Positions 1-8,369 of a DNA stretch of 64,000 bases are shown piece after piece. This stretch comes from 55-13 sp037190145 (GTDB lineage Bacteria; Armatimonadota; Fimbriimonadia; Fimbriimonadales; Fimbriimonadaceae). Position numbers and translations under genes: made by a program. The stretch's first letter is position 1, and each line of letters starts with the position of its first letter. The stretch spans positions 434,001 to 498,000 of the forward strand of contig JBBCJU010000002.1 of assembly GCA_037190145.1 (NCBI GenBank), written 5' to 3'. A model generated the notes under the pieces. It saw nothing but the letters and a program-made list of their open reading frames with translations. It ran no database searches and was not told the DNA's origin.

Positions 1-308
1 CGAACGGCCCGTTAAAGAAGAACGGAATCATGTTGATCAACTTCGCTTGGGGACTGATTGATGATGCGGGGCAATACAAGACTCATGACTACAAAGCGGC
101 TGCCGAGATCGCCGAGATCGCTGCAAAAGCTGAACCAAAATACGCCTATACTGCCCATAGCTTAGCCGCTCAGGCAAAGTTCAAAGATGGTGATAAGGAC
201 GGCGCAGTCAGTTCGATCAAACTGGCAATCAAGCTAGCCAAAGAACTGAAGGCTGACGAAAAGGTTCTCGCAAGTCTAGAAAAGCAGTTAGCTGACTATC
301 AAAAGTAA
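1..308 (+). CDS. C-terminal fragment of a probable redoxin/TPR-like protein
   Basis: The frame is open from the first bases of the window through an internal ATG at 30 to a TAA at 306-308, so this is most likely the tail of a longer gene and not a 92-residue protein. The visible part is helical and alanine/lysine-rich. It starts with a LINFAWGLID stretch followed by two TPR-like helical hairpins (AAAEIAEIAAKAEP, then AHSLAAQAKFKDGDKDGA). That layout resembles the C-terminal helical extension of TlpA/AhpC-type thioredoxin-like proteins, but the redox domain would lie outside the window. The family is therefore an inference. A perfect palindrome follows 12 bases after the stop. Confidence 0.5.
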   Translation, partial: NGPLKKNGIMLINFAWGLIDDAGQYKTHDYKAAAEIAEIAAKAEPKYAYTAHSLAAQAKFKDGDKDGAVSSIKLAIKLAKELKADEKVLASLEKQLADYQK

Positions 309-320
309 AGCTGCTGCTTA

Positions 321-365
321 AAACTCAGATAGGTTCTACGGATTCCGTAGAACCTATCTGAGTTT
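321..365. terminator. Perfect 45-base palindrome, probable bidirectional terminator
   Basis: Bases 321-342 and 344-365 are exact reverse complements around a single central T. The arms begin AAACTCAGATAGG. It lies between the rightward gene ending at 308 and the leftward pseudogene ending at 449, where a shared terminator is expected. The A-rich and T-rich ends are short (AAA/TTT), so it could equally be a repeat-type palindrome. Confidence 0.55.
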
Positions 366-448
366 AGGCTGATGTCATTTGAGGCTCTGCAGCAAACTGA
401 ACGCTTTTGAACATGGCAAGCCTGAGCATACGCTTAAGCCTGTGGTCG

Positions 449-1297
449 TCAGGAAACATAAGCCCTTTGCATGGCTACCACAACCCAATGCCCGTCTATC
501 TTGCGGACGACAGCAGTGTATCCATTTCCTGAACGACCTCCATAGTAAGTCGAGATTGTCGTTCTTGCCTCCGTGCGATCGCTATTCCAACTAAGGACTG
601 ATTCTTCCCAACTCGCTGGAGTTTTGCTTTGACTGCTTCCGCGAAAACTGATGAACCCCACACCCTGCTCGTAACATTGCTCAAGCGGTGTGGACCATCT
701 TTTATCGACTTGTTCCTGCCAAAGCAAAGGGCCATTCCAACCCACCATTTCGAATGGCTTGAGACCCTTTGGCGCAAAGAATATTGCGGGGCCATCATTG
801 CTGCTGAAGTGGTAACGTGCCTCCAGAATGGCGGCCAGTACCTCCTCTGCATCGCTGAGAGGTCGTGGTGCAGCGTTGGGCCAGGGATCAACTCCATCTG
901 GATCACCATCGCCATCAGAATCTGCTTTCAGCGGATTGGTACCCAGACGTTTCTCAACAACATCTGTCAGTCCATCACCATCTTGGTCTATCCTCAAGGA
1001 CGCGTCGGGCACGGCGATATGAATCCAATCGCCTTTGATAAATTCAGTTGCGGTTTTGCCGCCAAGCTAAGGTTCCGGAGGAGAAGGTTCTACCCACCTA
1101 GAGATTCCTAAGGTGCTGATTCCGGTGAAAACTGGGTTCTTCCAGCTTTCGTCAATCTTTTCAGCGATCCAAAGGTCGCCTCGGCTTCCCAAAATCCCGC
1201 TCCGAATAAGTCCCCAAGTTCTTCCAAAGGCGCTCTTTTCGTCCAAGGTCAAGCTGACAGTGTCAGCTTTCTCATCTTTGGAAGCTTTGTCTACCAA
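449..1297 (-). pseudogene. Thrombospondin type-3-repeat protein interrupted by an in-frame amber stop
   Basis: Two leftward open segments, 1297-1067 and the region down to 449, are in the same frame and separated only by one TAG at 1069-1067. Reading through it gives one continuous protein of about 280 residues. After the stop the frame continues LGGKTATEFIKGDWIH into a calcium-binding type-3 repeat array (DQDGDGLTD, then DSDGDGDPDG) and a C-terminal domain of unknown function with many aromatic residues. The only initiators upstream are weak (TTG at 1297). No signal peptide is visible, and the rplI terminator lies directly upstream, so the 5' end may also be lost. The downstream half could restart at GTG 1012. 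A sequencing error or programmed readthrough are alternatives to gene decay. Confidence 0.65.
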
Positions 1298-1300
1298 ACC

Positions 1301-1337
1301 AAAAAAGGCTCCCTGGAAAAGTCCAGAGAGCCTTTTT
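1301..1337 (-). terminator. rho-independent terminator of rplI
   Basis: On the minus strand an 11-bp GC-rich stem (GGCTCTCTGGA with TCCAGGGAGCC, one G-U pair, four-base loop) is flanked by an A-run and followed by six Ts. It starts 14 bases after the rplI stop. Confidence 0.85.
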
Positions 1338-1351
1338 CTATATCTAGAGTC

Positions 1352-1861
1352 TTAGGCTTCTACGAGTTCTTCCTCAGCAGCTTCCTCTTCCTTTGGTGCT
1401 TCTACGATTGCGTTTGGATCGTAGACATCGACCTTTACAATCGCATCTACCTGAGGGTGAAGATCAAGCTCCACATCGTGGATACCAAGTCGCTTGATTG
1501 GCTCGATAAGCGCAACCTGCTTCTTGTCCACAGTCTGACCAAGTTGGGCTTTGATGAGGTCAACCACATCTTGAGAAGTAATGGCACCGAACAACTTGCC
1601 CGAGTCCTTACCAACCTTGCCCTCAATTCGCACGGTCTTACCGTGCAGGGTCTCTCGAAGGGCTTCTGCGGAAGTCTTCTGACCGGCAGTCTTCTCGGCA
1701 ATCTTTGCCTGTCGCCGCTCAAGCGCCTTCACCTGGTTCTTTTCTGCCAGGATCGCCAGACCCTTGGGGAACAGGTAGTTGCGAGCGTAACCATCGGCCA
1801 CCGTAACGACCGTTCCTTCTTTGCCAACCTTTGGCACTGTCTGATTCAAAATAACTTTCAT
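1352..1861 (-). CDS. rplI: Ribosomal protein L9
   Basis: L9 of the large subunit stabilises the L1 stalk base and helps limit frameshifting. The N-terminal domain shows the canonical MKVILNQTVPKVGKEG start and the YARNYLFPKGLA motif, followed by the long connecting helix and a C-terminal RNA-binding domain. I chose ATG 1861 because it gives the conserved family start; an in-frame upstream start would overlap the preceding gene. At 169 residues it is longer than the usual ~150, because of an acidic tail (EAPKEEEAAEEELVEA) like those on L22 and S3 in this window. It follows the MCE-domain gene by 34 bases, probably in one transcript, and not the common rpsF-ssb-rpsR context. Confidence 0.95.
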   Translation of the reverse strand: MKVILNQTVPKVGKEGTVVTVADGYARNYLFPKGLAILAEKNQVKALERRQAKIAEKTAGQKTSAEALRETLHGKTVRIEGKVGKDSGKLFGAITSQDVVDLIKAQLGQTVDKKQVALIEPIKRLGIHDVELDLHPQVDAIVKVDVYDPNAIVEAPKEEEAAEEELVEA

Positions 1862-1895
1862 TGTCTTGTTAGGCGTTCGGCTATCCTGCCTTTCC

Positions 1896-3317
1896 TTAGT
1901 TTCGGATGCCAATACCGATTGTCGGGGCGTTCTTATCGAAGACGCGATCTACCCCAAACCAGCCGTAGAATCCTTTTCCAAATTCGTATCGTGCGCGCAG
2001 GTCGAAACGCGGCTCGTTTAAGTCAAACAAGTCGCCCCGTAGATACAGGCTTGGCGCAACGCGATAGTCTACCCCAATGCCAGGCTTGCTTGCGTATATC
2101 CCGTATCTGTACTCACCATTTGGGCTAAAAGGCTTGGCGATCTGAGCCGTGAGTTTGTTGCCTTCAAACGCATCATAAAGCCCTAGGTGAATGTCGTAGT
2201 CTCGAAAATCTATCTTCACCCCAATATCCGTTTGGAAACGGTCAGGATGGGTTTTTCGGCGCAAATCAATCGTTGTTTCAACCTTAGGAAGGTTGACTTT
2301 GCCGCCCGTTTTTTGGAAGAAGCCCTTAATGTTATCGAGAGCCCCTTTCACATCGTCAAGCAAAGCACTTGCTTTGGTCTCTATCTCAATAACCTTTTCG
2401 CTCATGATGATGGCGTTTTCGCTGAGCTTCTCCCCATCCTTTGCAATCTTCTCACCACTTTTTGCAATCTCCACGCCGCTGTCAGTCATCGTGGCGACGT
2501 TCTTCGTGGTTTTGGATAGGTTGGCTTTGATCTCCGGGTCACCGGTCAAGGATTGGACATCAGCGATAATCTGGTTCGCCCCTTCCGCAGACTTGTTGAG
2601 CTTTTCTAACAGAGCCAGCGCTTCTTTCTGATACTTCCCATCTTTGAGAATTTCAGTAAGCATTGCCGTTCCTTTGCGTACTTCCACCATTGTCAGAGAA
2701 GCTTCACTCAGTGCTTTTTGGATTTTAGGATTACCTTGGGCAAGCATGGAATCCATGCGTGAAGCAAGTTGTCCAAACTCTGCAGCGGTCTTGTTACTAG
2801 AATCCAGCAACGCCACAAGCTTATCTTGAAGTTTTTGGTTTTCTAATAGCTTTCGAGTGGCGGCCAATGTCTTATTGAGTTCTTCGACCGTAGCTTCTGG
2901 GTTTGGAAGGATGCCATCTAATGCTCCGGTTTTGACACCTTTAATAGTTGAGCCATCTGCCAATACACCACCAAGCGAGTCTGAAGGTGGGACGATGAAT
3001 ACAGCTTTATCTCCAAGTCCAATGAGGGAAGTTGGTATGGTTGCTGTGCTCCCAGGCACAATCTTAATCTCTTTGTCGACAGACAGCTTCATCACCGCGA
3101 GGACGGGACTCTTAAGCTCTACGGATTCAACCGTCCCGATTTTTACTCCTGCCATTTGGACTTGAGAGCCGGGAGTAATTCCGCCAGCGTCTGTAAACTC
3201 CGCGAAATAGGTTGATTTAGGAGCGCCAAACAGGCTGTGACCTAGCACCATGTAAGCCCCGTATAAGAGGGCGACAAAGAAGCAGACCAGAACGCCAACT
3301 TTTGCGGCTCCTTGCAT
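1896..3317 (-). CDS. MCE-domain (MlaD-like) lipid-transport protein
   Basis: The protein has an uncleaved N-terminal membrane anchor (about residues 8-28) and then an MCE domain at about 38-115 (YFAEFTDAGGITPGSQVQMAGVKIGTV, shown here only as its start and end; key motif GSQVQMAGVKIGTV). A long helical, coiled-coil segment (about 145-345) with repeated KxGEK/KDGEK blocks follows, and then an aromatic-rich C-terminal region of alternating strands. MCE proteins form hexameric rings that carry lipids between membranes in diderms. The MlaE permease and MlaF ATPase are not adjacent. The C-terminal strand-rich part resembles a small outer-membrane or barrel-like domain; that reading is tentative. 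At 473 residues it is far longer than E. coli MlaD (~180). Confidence 0.85.
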   Translation of the reverse strand: MQGAAKVGVLVCFFVALLYGAYMVLGHSLFGAPKSTYFAEFTDAGGITPGSQVQMAGVKIGTVESVELKSPVLAVMKLSVDKEIKIVPGSTATIPTSLIGLGDKAVFIVPPSDSLGGVLADGSTIKGVKTGALDGILPNPEATVEELNKTLAATRKLLENQKLQDKLVALLDSSNKTAAEFGQLASRMDSMLAQGNPKIQKALSEASLTMVEVRKGTAMLTEILKDGKYQKEALALLEKLNKSAEGANQIIADVQSLTGDPEIKANLSKTTKNVATMTDSGVEIAKSGEKIAKDGEKLSENAIIMSEKVIEIETKASALLDDVKGALDNIKGFFQKTGGKVNLPKVETTIDLRRKTHPDRFQTDIGVKIDFRDYDIHLGLYDAFEGNKLTAQIAKPFSPNGEYRYGIYASKPGIGVDYRVAPSLYLRGDLFDLNEPRFDLRARYEFGKGFYGWFGVDRVFDKNAPTIGIGIRN

Positions 3318-3469
3318 GCTGGTAGTTTAACTGATATTGCGGTTCTGGGGTGGTGATTTGCAAAGTTGCTGGGTTCTAAGACTATTTGCCATTTGCCTTA
3401 GAAAATTCCGATGAATTGATGCTTCGCATAACGACCGGACCTAGGCCTGCCAATAATGATGGGAACCAA

Positions 3470-3550
3470 GGACTCTGGCGGGTACTCTGAACACTGAGGA
3501 TTCGGTGGACACGCATTGAGTCCGAACGGTTGAGACCACAGGTAGAGTCC
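3470..3550 (+). other. Possible structured RNA element upstream of clpC
   Basis: The 375-base gap between the divergent MCE gene and clpC contains no plausible gene. Bases 3470-3476 (GGACTCT) pair perfectly with 3544-3550 (AGAGTCC), closing an 81-base domain. Inside it TTCGG at 3501-3505 can pair with CCGAA at 3522-3526. The size and closing stem are tRNA-like, but T-arm and D-arm consensus bases are absent. I cannot assign it to a known riboswitch class. Confidence 0.3.
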
Positions 3551-3629
3551 TACTTGAAAAGAGGATTCACCGGGATGTTGACGGTTTGGCGATAGTGGAA
3601 TAGGCCCTTCGCAATACTGATCAACCCTG

Positions 3630-3670
3630 CGACGTAGTAACCGCTACGTCGATGGGGGCTCGCCCGTCGA
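3630..3670 (+). promoter_or_regulatory. Tandem hairpins in the clpC leader
   Basis: An 8-bp stem CGACGTAG/CTACGTCG with a six-base loop (3630-3651) is followed at once by a second potential hairpin (CGATGGG with CCCGTCG, one G-U pair). They sit 24-60 bases before the clpC ATG at 3693. The fusA leader has a related ACGTAG...CTACGT hairpin at about 29360-29383. Confidence 0.4.
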
Positions 3671-3692
3671 ACAAGTAGGTGAACTAAGAAAT

Positions 3693-6212
3693 ATGTGGCA
3701 ACGCTTTACAGAACGCGCGCGGAAAGTTGTTTTCTACGCACAAGAAGAGGCCCAGAAGTTTGGGGAGGGTTACGTATCCACCGAACATCTTCTTTTGGGG
3801 CTCGTCCGCGAATCCGATTCGGTCGCGGCACGCGTCCTGGAGAAGCTTGGAGTCAGTTTAAATAGAATTCGTGCTGAGGTTGAAAAACAGCTCCCGAGGG
3901 GAGATGCCCGGCCATCCCAAGACATGACGCTTACGCCGAGGGCGAAGCGCGTGATCGACCTGGCCTATGACGAAGCACGGAACCTCAACAATAACTACAT
4001 TGGAACTGAGCACTTGCTGCTCGGCCTTATCCGAGAAGGCGATGGCCTGGCGGGCAGAGTGCTTGCCAAACTTGGGGTAGAGCTTGAGAAAGCTCGCCGC
4101 GAGGTGATGGCCCTGCAGGACAACGAGTCACAATCCAAGTCCGGCAGTTCTCGCTCTTCAAGTAGCGGAAGTAGTTCAAGTGGAGGAACAAAGACCCAGA
4201 CGCTGGATGAGTTCGGAAGAGACCTTACCGAGCTTGCCCGCGAAGGGCGCCTTGACCCAGTTGTCGGTCGACAAAACGAGATCGAGCGGGTCATGCAGAT
4301 TCTCTGCCGCCGAACGAAGAACAATCCATGCCTCATCGGTGAACCCGGTGTTGGTAAAACCGCAATTGCCGAGGGCTTGGCTCTCCGCATTGTAAGCGGC
4401 GACATTCCTGATCTTCTGCGCGACAAGCGAATCGTCGCACTCGACTTGGCTGGCCTCGTTGCCGGTACCAAGTATCGAGGAGAATTCGAAGAGCGTATGA
4501 AGAAGGTGATGGAGGAAGTTCGTAAATCGGACGGTCAGGTAGTGCTCTTCATAGATGAGTTACACACCTTGGTTGGAGCTGGTGCCGCTGAGGGTGCGAT
4601 TGACGCCTCCAACATCATGAAGCCCGCATTGGCTCGTGGTGAACTTCAGTGCATCGGCGCTACCACTCAAGATGAGTTCCGCAAGTACATTGAGAAGGAC
4701 GCCGCTTTAGAGCGACGATTCCAGTCGGTGAAAGTTGCTGAGCCATCTGAGGAAGAGGCAATCGATATTCTGAAAGGCCTGCGCGAGCGATACGAGGCTC
4801 ACCATCAGGTAGAGATCACCGATGACGCCATCGTAGCTTCCGTTCAGCTTTCCCAGCGGTACATCTCCGACCGAACTCTGCCCGACAAGGCGATTGACTT
4901 GATCGACGAAGCGGCGTCCCGAGTTCGACTTCACGAGAGTTTGCCGCCTAAAGATGTCCGAGAAGATCGTGTGCGCTTGACTAAGCTGAAAGCAGAAGTC
5001 GACCACATGCAGAAGCGAGTTGAGGCTTCCGATGAGCTCCTCAAGTTGCAAACGGAGCGCGACGAATTGGAAGCCTCCATTCAAGAGCGCGAAGAGGCTT
5101 GGGCCGCCATTGAGAAGAAAGAGCCGATTGTTGGCGAAACCGAGATTGCGGGCATCGTTCAGAGTTGGACCGGAATTCCGGTTACCAAGCTGGTCGAGGC
5201 CGAGAGCCAGAAGCTCCTCCGAATGGAAGAGGATCTGCACCGACGCATTATCGGTCAGAAGGATGCGGTTTCCGCCGTTTCCCGAGCTATCCGACGTGCC
5301 CGAAGCGGCTTGAAGGATCCGAAGCGACCTATGGGCAGCTTCATCTTCCTTGGCCCTACCGGTGTCGGAAAGACCGAGCTCGCGAAGGCATTGGCCGCCT
5401 ACCTATACGAGAAGGAATCAAATATGGTTCGAATCGATATGTCCGAGTATATGGAGAAGTTCTCCGTATCAAGGCTGGTCGGTGCTCCTCCGGGATATGT
5501 GGGCTACGATGAGGGTGGACAGCTCACCGAGCAGGTTCGCCGCAACCCGTACACGGTTGTTCTTCTTGACGAAATCGAGAAGGCTCACCCCGAGGTCTTC
5601 AATATCCTCTTGCAGGTGATGGAAGACGGTCAGCTCACCGACAGCCAAGGGCGAACGGTGGACTTCCGAAACACCATCATCATCATGACTTCGAACGTCG
5701 GCGTCCGACCGATCGATCTAGACGGCAAGCTTGGCTTTAACAAGCGAACCGAAGATCCAAACGATCCTAAGGTCTACGAAGCGATGAAGAACAAGATGAC
5801 CGAAGAGATGAAGAAACTCTTCCGGCCTGAGTTCTTGAACCGTGTGGATGAGGTCATCGTATTCGGCCACTTGAAGAAGGAAGAGATTCTGCAGATTGCT
5901 GATCTTTATCTGAAACGAGTGAACGAGCAAGCTGCGGCTATGGAGATCACCATCGAACTCAGCGAGAGTGTAAAGAACTTGCTGGTCGAGGAAGGATACG
6001 ATCCAAACCTTGGCGCACGACCTCTGCGAAGAGCTGTACAGCGATTCATTGAGGATCCTCTATCGGAAGAGATGCTTCTTGGTCGATTCCTTGCAGGAGA
6101 CCACATCGTAGCCGATCTCTTGGAAGAGGACAGCAAGACGGTTGTCTTCACTAAGAAGGATGCCGTGACTGAGAAACCCAGCAAGAAGAAAGAACTCGCA
6201 GGAAAGAGCTAG
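3693..6212 (+). CDS. clpC: ATP-dependent Clp protease ATP-binding subunit ClpC
   Basis: This AAA+ unfoldase feeds substrates to the ClpP peptidase in the cytoplasm. Two Clp-N repeats (residues 1-145) start with WQRFTERARKVV. A serine-rich linker lies at about 147-165. The first ATPase module has Walker A GEPGVGKT at 216-223 and the pore-loop motif GTKYRGEF. A coiled M/UVR-like segment at about 410-470 marks it as ClpC instead of ClpA. The second ATPase module has Walker A GPTGVGKT at about 554-561 and the DEIEKAHPEVFN region. At 839 residues it is of family length. No ctsR or mcsAB genes are nearby, unlike in Bacillota. The transcript begins in a structured leader and ends at a strong terminator. 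Confidence 0.97.
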   Translation: MWQRFTERARKVVFYAQEEAQKFGEGYVSTEHLLLGLVRESDSVAARVLEKLGVSLNRIRAEVEKQLPRGDARPSQDMTLTPRAKRVIDLAYDEARNLNNNYIGTEHLLLGLIREGDGLAGRVLAKLGVELEKARREVMALQDNESQSKSGSSRSSSSGSSSSGGTKTQTLDEFGRDLTELAREGRLDPVVGRQNEIERVMQILCRRTKNNPCLIGEPGVGKTAIAEGLALRIVSGDIPDLLRDKRIVALDLAGLVAGTKYRGEFEERMKKVMEEVRKSDGQVVLFIDELHTLVGAGAAEGAIDASNIMKPALARGELQCIGATTQDEFRKYIEKDAALERRFQSVKVAEPSEEEAIDILKGLRERYEAHHQVEITDDAIVASVQLSQRYISDRTLPDKAIDLIDEAASRVRLHESLPPKDVREDRVRLTKLKAEVDHMQKRVEASDELLKLQTERDELEASIQEREEAWAAIEKKEPIVGETEIAGIVQSWTGIPVTKLVEAESQKLLRMEEDLHRRIIGQKDAVSAVSRAIRRARSGLKDPKRPMGSFIFLGPTGVGKTELAKALAAYLYEKESNMVRIDMSEYMEKFSVSRLVGAPPGYVGYDEGGQLTEQVRRNPYTVVLLDEIEKAHPEVFNILLQVMEDGQLTDSQGRTVDFRNTIIIMTSNVGVRPIDLDGKLGFNKRTEDPNDPKVYEAMKNKMTEEMKKLFRPEFLNRVDEVIVFGHLKKEEILQIADLYLKRVNEQAAAMEITIELSESVKNLLVEEGYDPNLGARPLRRAVQRFIEDPLSEEMLLGRFLAGDHIVADLLEEDSKTVVFTKKDAVTEKPSKKKELAGKS

Positions 6213-6233
6213 CTCATCCTCGATAACTTGCGA

Positions 6234-6269
6234 AAAGAGCCTGTAGATGAATATCTACAGGCTCTTTTT
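6234..6269. terminator. Terminator between clpC and a convergent PEP-CTERM gene
   Basis: AAAGAGCCTGTAGAT (6234-6248) pairs with ATCTACAGGCTCTTT around a four-base loop and is followed by Ts. The A-run on the other side makes it usable from both strands. Confidence 0.9.
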
Positions 6270-6283
6270 ATTTATGATTATCT

Positions 6284-6958
6284 TTACTTCTTTGCTCGCC
6301 GCTTTCGAGCAATAGCGGCTAAGCCTAAAGCGACGGTTGCAAGAGTGGCGGGTTCTGGAACGGGTTGCTGCCCGAAACGAATGTTGTCGATCGCAATGTC
6401 ATCGTTGAGCCCGCCGAGATTGCGAGCATCTATGGCAATGGTCAGCGAGTTTGCGATGAGAGGATTCAAGGAGAAGTCAAGGGACGTTCTCGTCGTTTCT
6501 GAAACAGTGCTATTGGAGAGCAGGTAAAGGGAGTTTGAATCGCCGTCGGTTACCTCAATTCTTTGAACTGTAGGGTCGGAAGTGAAGACCGCTCCGTAGG
6601 CACTTAGATCGAAACCATACAATGCCACATTGAATCCCGCAGCAGCAGTTAAGGTCACGGTTAGGATGCCGGAACCATCTTGATCTTCGAACAGGATGTT
6701 GGTCAAATTTCCATAGCCGGTTGTCCAAAGTGCTGGTTGCTGAGTTCCGTAAGTTGCTTGGACATCGGGAGTGAAGCCTTCAGCCCCTACGCCGTATCCG
6801 AACCCGCCCATGGTCGTGGCTGTCACCGCATCCCCATATCCTTGATTGATCGACTGGTGGTTAGAGATTCCAGAGATGTCAAATGTAAGAATCGTAGCAA
6901 AGGACGAAGAACAGAGGCCGCCAACCAGCAAGCATCCATAAAGGTTTCTCAGTTTCAT
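6284..6958 (-). CDS. PEP-CTERM sorting domain exported protein
   Basis: This secreted protein has a signal peptide (about residues 1-21, ending CSSSFA) and a 180-residue region of Gly/Thr/Asp-rich beta-type sequence. Its C-terminal PEP-CTERM signal reads QPVPEPATLATVALG, hydrophobic, then ARKRRAKK. In known systems an exosortase recognises this tail and anchors or releases the protein during surface/EPS assembly; no exosortase is in this window. The central part matches no family I can name. It converges with clpC. A 17-base direct-repeat motif shared with two other PEP-CTERM genes lies 93 bases upstream (7051-7067). Confidence 0.88.
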   Translation of the reverse strand: MKLRNLYGCLLVGGLCSSSFATILTFDISGISNHQSINQGYGDAVTATTMGGFGYGVGAEGFTPDVQATYGTQQPALWTTGYGNLTNILFEDQDGSGILTVTLTAAAGFNVALYGFDLSAYGAVFTSDPTVQRIEVTDGDSNSLYLLSNSTVSETTRTSLDFSLNPLIANSLTIAIDARNLGGLNDDIAIDNIRFGQQPVPEPATLATVALGLAAIARKRRAKK

Positions 6959-7050
6959 AGGTTCTCCAAAAAAGTAGAACGTGAGTTTACGCTTGGGAAG
7001 CCGTGAGAAATAGCTTAAACCCTATCTGTTTGCAGACCTAGCAACCAACT

Positions 7051-7067
7051 TAATGGCTATCTAATGG
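7051..7067 (-). promoter_or_regulatory. 11-bp-phased direct repeat upstream of a PEP-CTERM gene
   Basis: On the minus strand this reads CCATTAGATAGCCATTA, two CCATTA units spaced 11 bp apart. It differs by one base from the site at 56823-56839 and by three from that at 48779-48795, both upstream of other PEP-CTERM genes. No other tandem copy was seen in the window. Confidence 0.6.
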
Positions 7068-7216
7068 TGCGGTCTTCATTAACGGAAATTTTTCGCAATG
7101 TAGGGGGTGGTGCCTGTATGATCTGCTCTGCTTTTTTAGGGGTTGGGTTTTGATTCTCTAGTTTTGTAGCGGGCGTCCGATGTTGTATTAGCGACCATTG
7201 TGTTGCGGTTGTAGAT

Positions 7217-7696
7217 ATGACAAAGGGATTGAGCGGGTATGGACTGGTTTTGCTTTGTTTCACCCTGCTGGGGTGTGGTGGGTATGGTGGTGAAGCAGGG
7301 GTACCGGCTACTGGAAGTCCGATTGGTGAGCAGACTGAATTCACGGTATCGTCTACTCAATCTTGGCAGGATAGCGGTGTGACTGTGAGTCCGGACCAAG
7401 TGACGCGGATTGTGGTTTTGGCGGGATACTGGACGGCAAATCCGGTCCGGGGAATCTATAGCGCGAATGGTGAACACCAAATTGCGAAGATGTATTACGC
7501 GTTTCCCGGGACTCGTGAAGGGGCCTTAGTTGCTCGGGTGGGAGACCAGGTTTTCTTTGTTGGCATCGGGACCACGATTCCGAAAACCTTGTCGGGAAAA
7601 CTTGAATTCGTCATTAACGATGATCTTCAAGCTCTCTACGGGCCCGGTCTTGCTGATAATATTGGGTCTATCAAGGTTCTGATAACCAGCCAGTAA
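7217..7696 (+). CDS. Small lipoprotein with a LecA/PA-IL-like beta domain
   Basis: The predicted 159-residue protein starts with a lipoprotein signal whose lipobox LLGC is followed by a Gly-rich spacer. The mature part reads like a calcium-dependent beta-sandwich of the PA-IL/LecA type. A TVSPDQ strand opens it, a GALVARVGDQVFFVG segment lies in the middle, and an FVINDD...ADNIGSIKVLI ending follows. In that family the NDD and DN residues bind calcium and sugar. The function is therefore probably surface sugar binding, by pattern similarity only. The next small gene starts 9 bases after its stop, suggesting cotranscription. Confidence 0.65.
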   Translation: MTKGLSGYGLVLLCFTLLGCGGYGGEAGVPATGSPIGEQTEFTVSSTQSWQDSGVTVSPDQVTRIVVLAGYWTANPVRGIYSANGEHQIAKMYYAFPGTREGALVARVGDQVFFVGIGTTIPKTLSGKLEFVINDDLQALYGPGLADNIGSIKVLITSQ

Positions 7697-7705
7697 GCTC
7701 TACCT

Positions 7706-7879
7706 ATGCTGAATCGTGAATGGCATGAGAAAAACCCAATGCCAAAGAACCCGACCTTGGAGGAGAGAGTGTCGTGGCATCGTGAACATGCGGCGAACTG
7801 TTCCTGCAGAGCGATGCCGGAATCTATCAAAAGATTGATCGAGGAAGCGGATGCGAGACAGAAGCGAAAGCCGTTATGA
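7706..7879 (+). CDS. Small conserved-looking cytoplasmic protein (57 aa)
   Basis: An ATG at 7706 opens a 57-residue frame ending in TGA at 7877-7879, nine bases after the preceding lipoprotein gene. The sequence contains PKNPTLEERVSWHREHAANCSCR followed by IKRLIEEA; the WHxEHxxxCxCR core (Trp, two His and two closely spaced Cys) is striking for so short a protein and could bind a metal. I recall similar short proteins with this core from other bacteria but cannot name a family. It is hydrophilic, with no signal peptide. Confidence 0.6.
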   Translation: MLNREWHEKNPMPKNPTLEERVSWHREHAANCSCRAMPESIKRLIEEADARQKRKPL

Positions 7880-8369
7880 TTGAGGCTTCTCGGTGATTTA
7901 GGACCAGTTGAAGGTGCTGATTCTTAAATGGTAGCTACGAAATCTTAGGTTCGAATACGCTGGAAACTCAACCGTTAACAGGTTCAAAAAGCCGTGGCTA
8001 GCTCAGGTTCAAATTGAATCTGATTTTTGGTGTGCATTTATCTGCAAGTCACATATACTTTTGGGTTTTTACAAATCAGGTTAAAATTTGGACTAGTTAG
8101 TGCAAGCGCCTTGATGTGTTGCGGCTAGTTTTGCTCTCTATAAATAAAGGGCGAAAGTTTGGCTATTTGTCAATCTCTGATTTAGCAGATAGGCTAGCTT
8201 CAGGGTGCTTCCCAAAACATACAGAACCTTGGTGGGATGAATCACCGCGTGACGGGTTGGCAGGATGCCGTTTTGGGCTAACACGCAGTTTGAGGCAAAC
8301 AGTAAGCCCGTAATCTTGGCGAGGGGCGTTATGAGGCAGTGATTAGCCAGATGCTCAAGGTGGGTTTCT
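7880..8369. other. Intergenic region without a supported gene
   Basis: No convincing frame is present on either strand. The segment holds a partial REP-like foot (GCTTCAGGGTGC near 8198). It also has an inverted repeat CCCAAAAC (8212-8219) / GTTTTGGG (8270-8277) and a second one, GGGCTAAC...GTAAGCCC, nearby. It looks like decayed repeat sequence. Confidence 0.4.

Noticed and set aside
3470..3550. tRNA gene
   Set aside because: The 81-base domain with a 7-bp closing stem is tRNA-sized, but U8, the D-loop GG and the T-arm TTCRA are missing.
8116..8313. Small frames in the 7880-8369 gap
   Set aside because: Neither strand gives conserved-looking protein; the segment contains partial repeat feet and inverted repeats.
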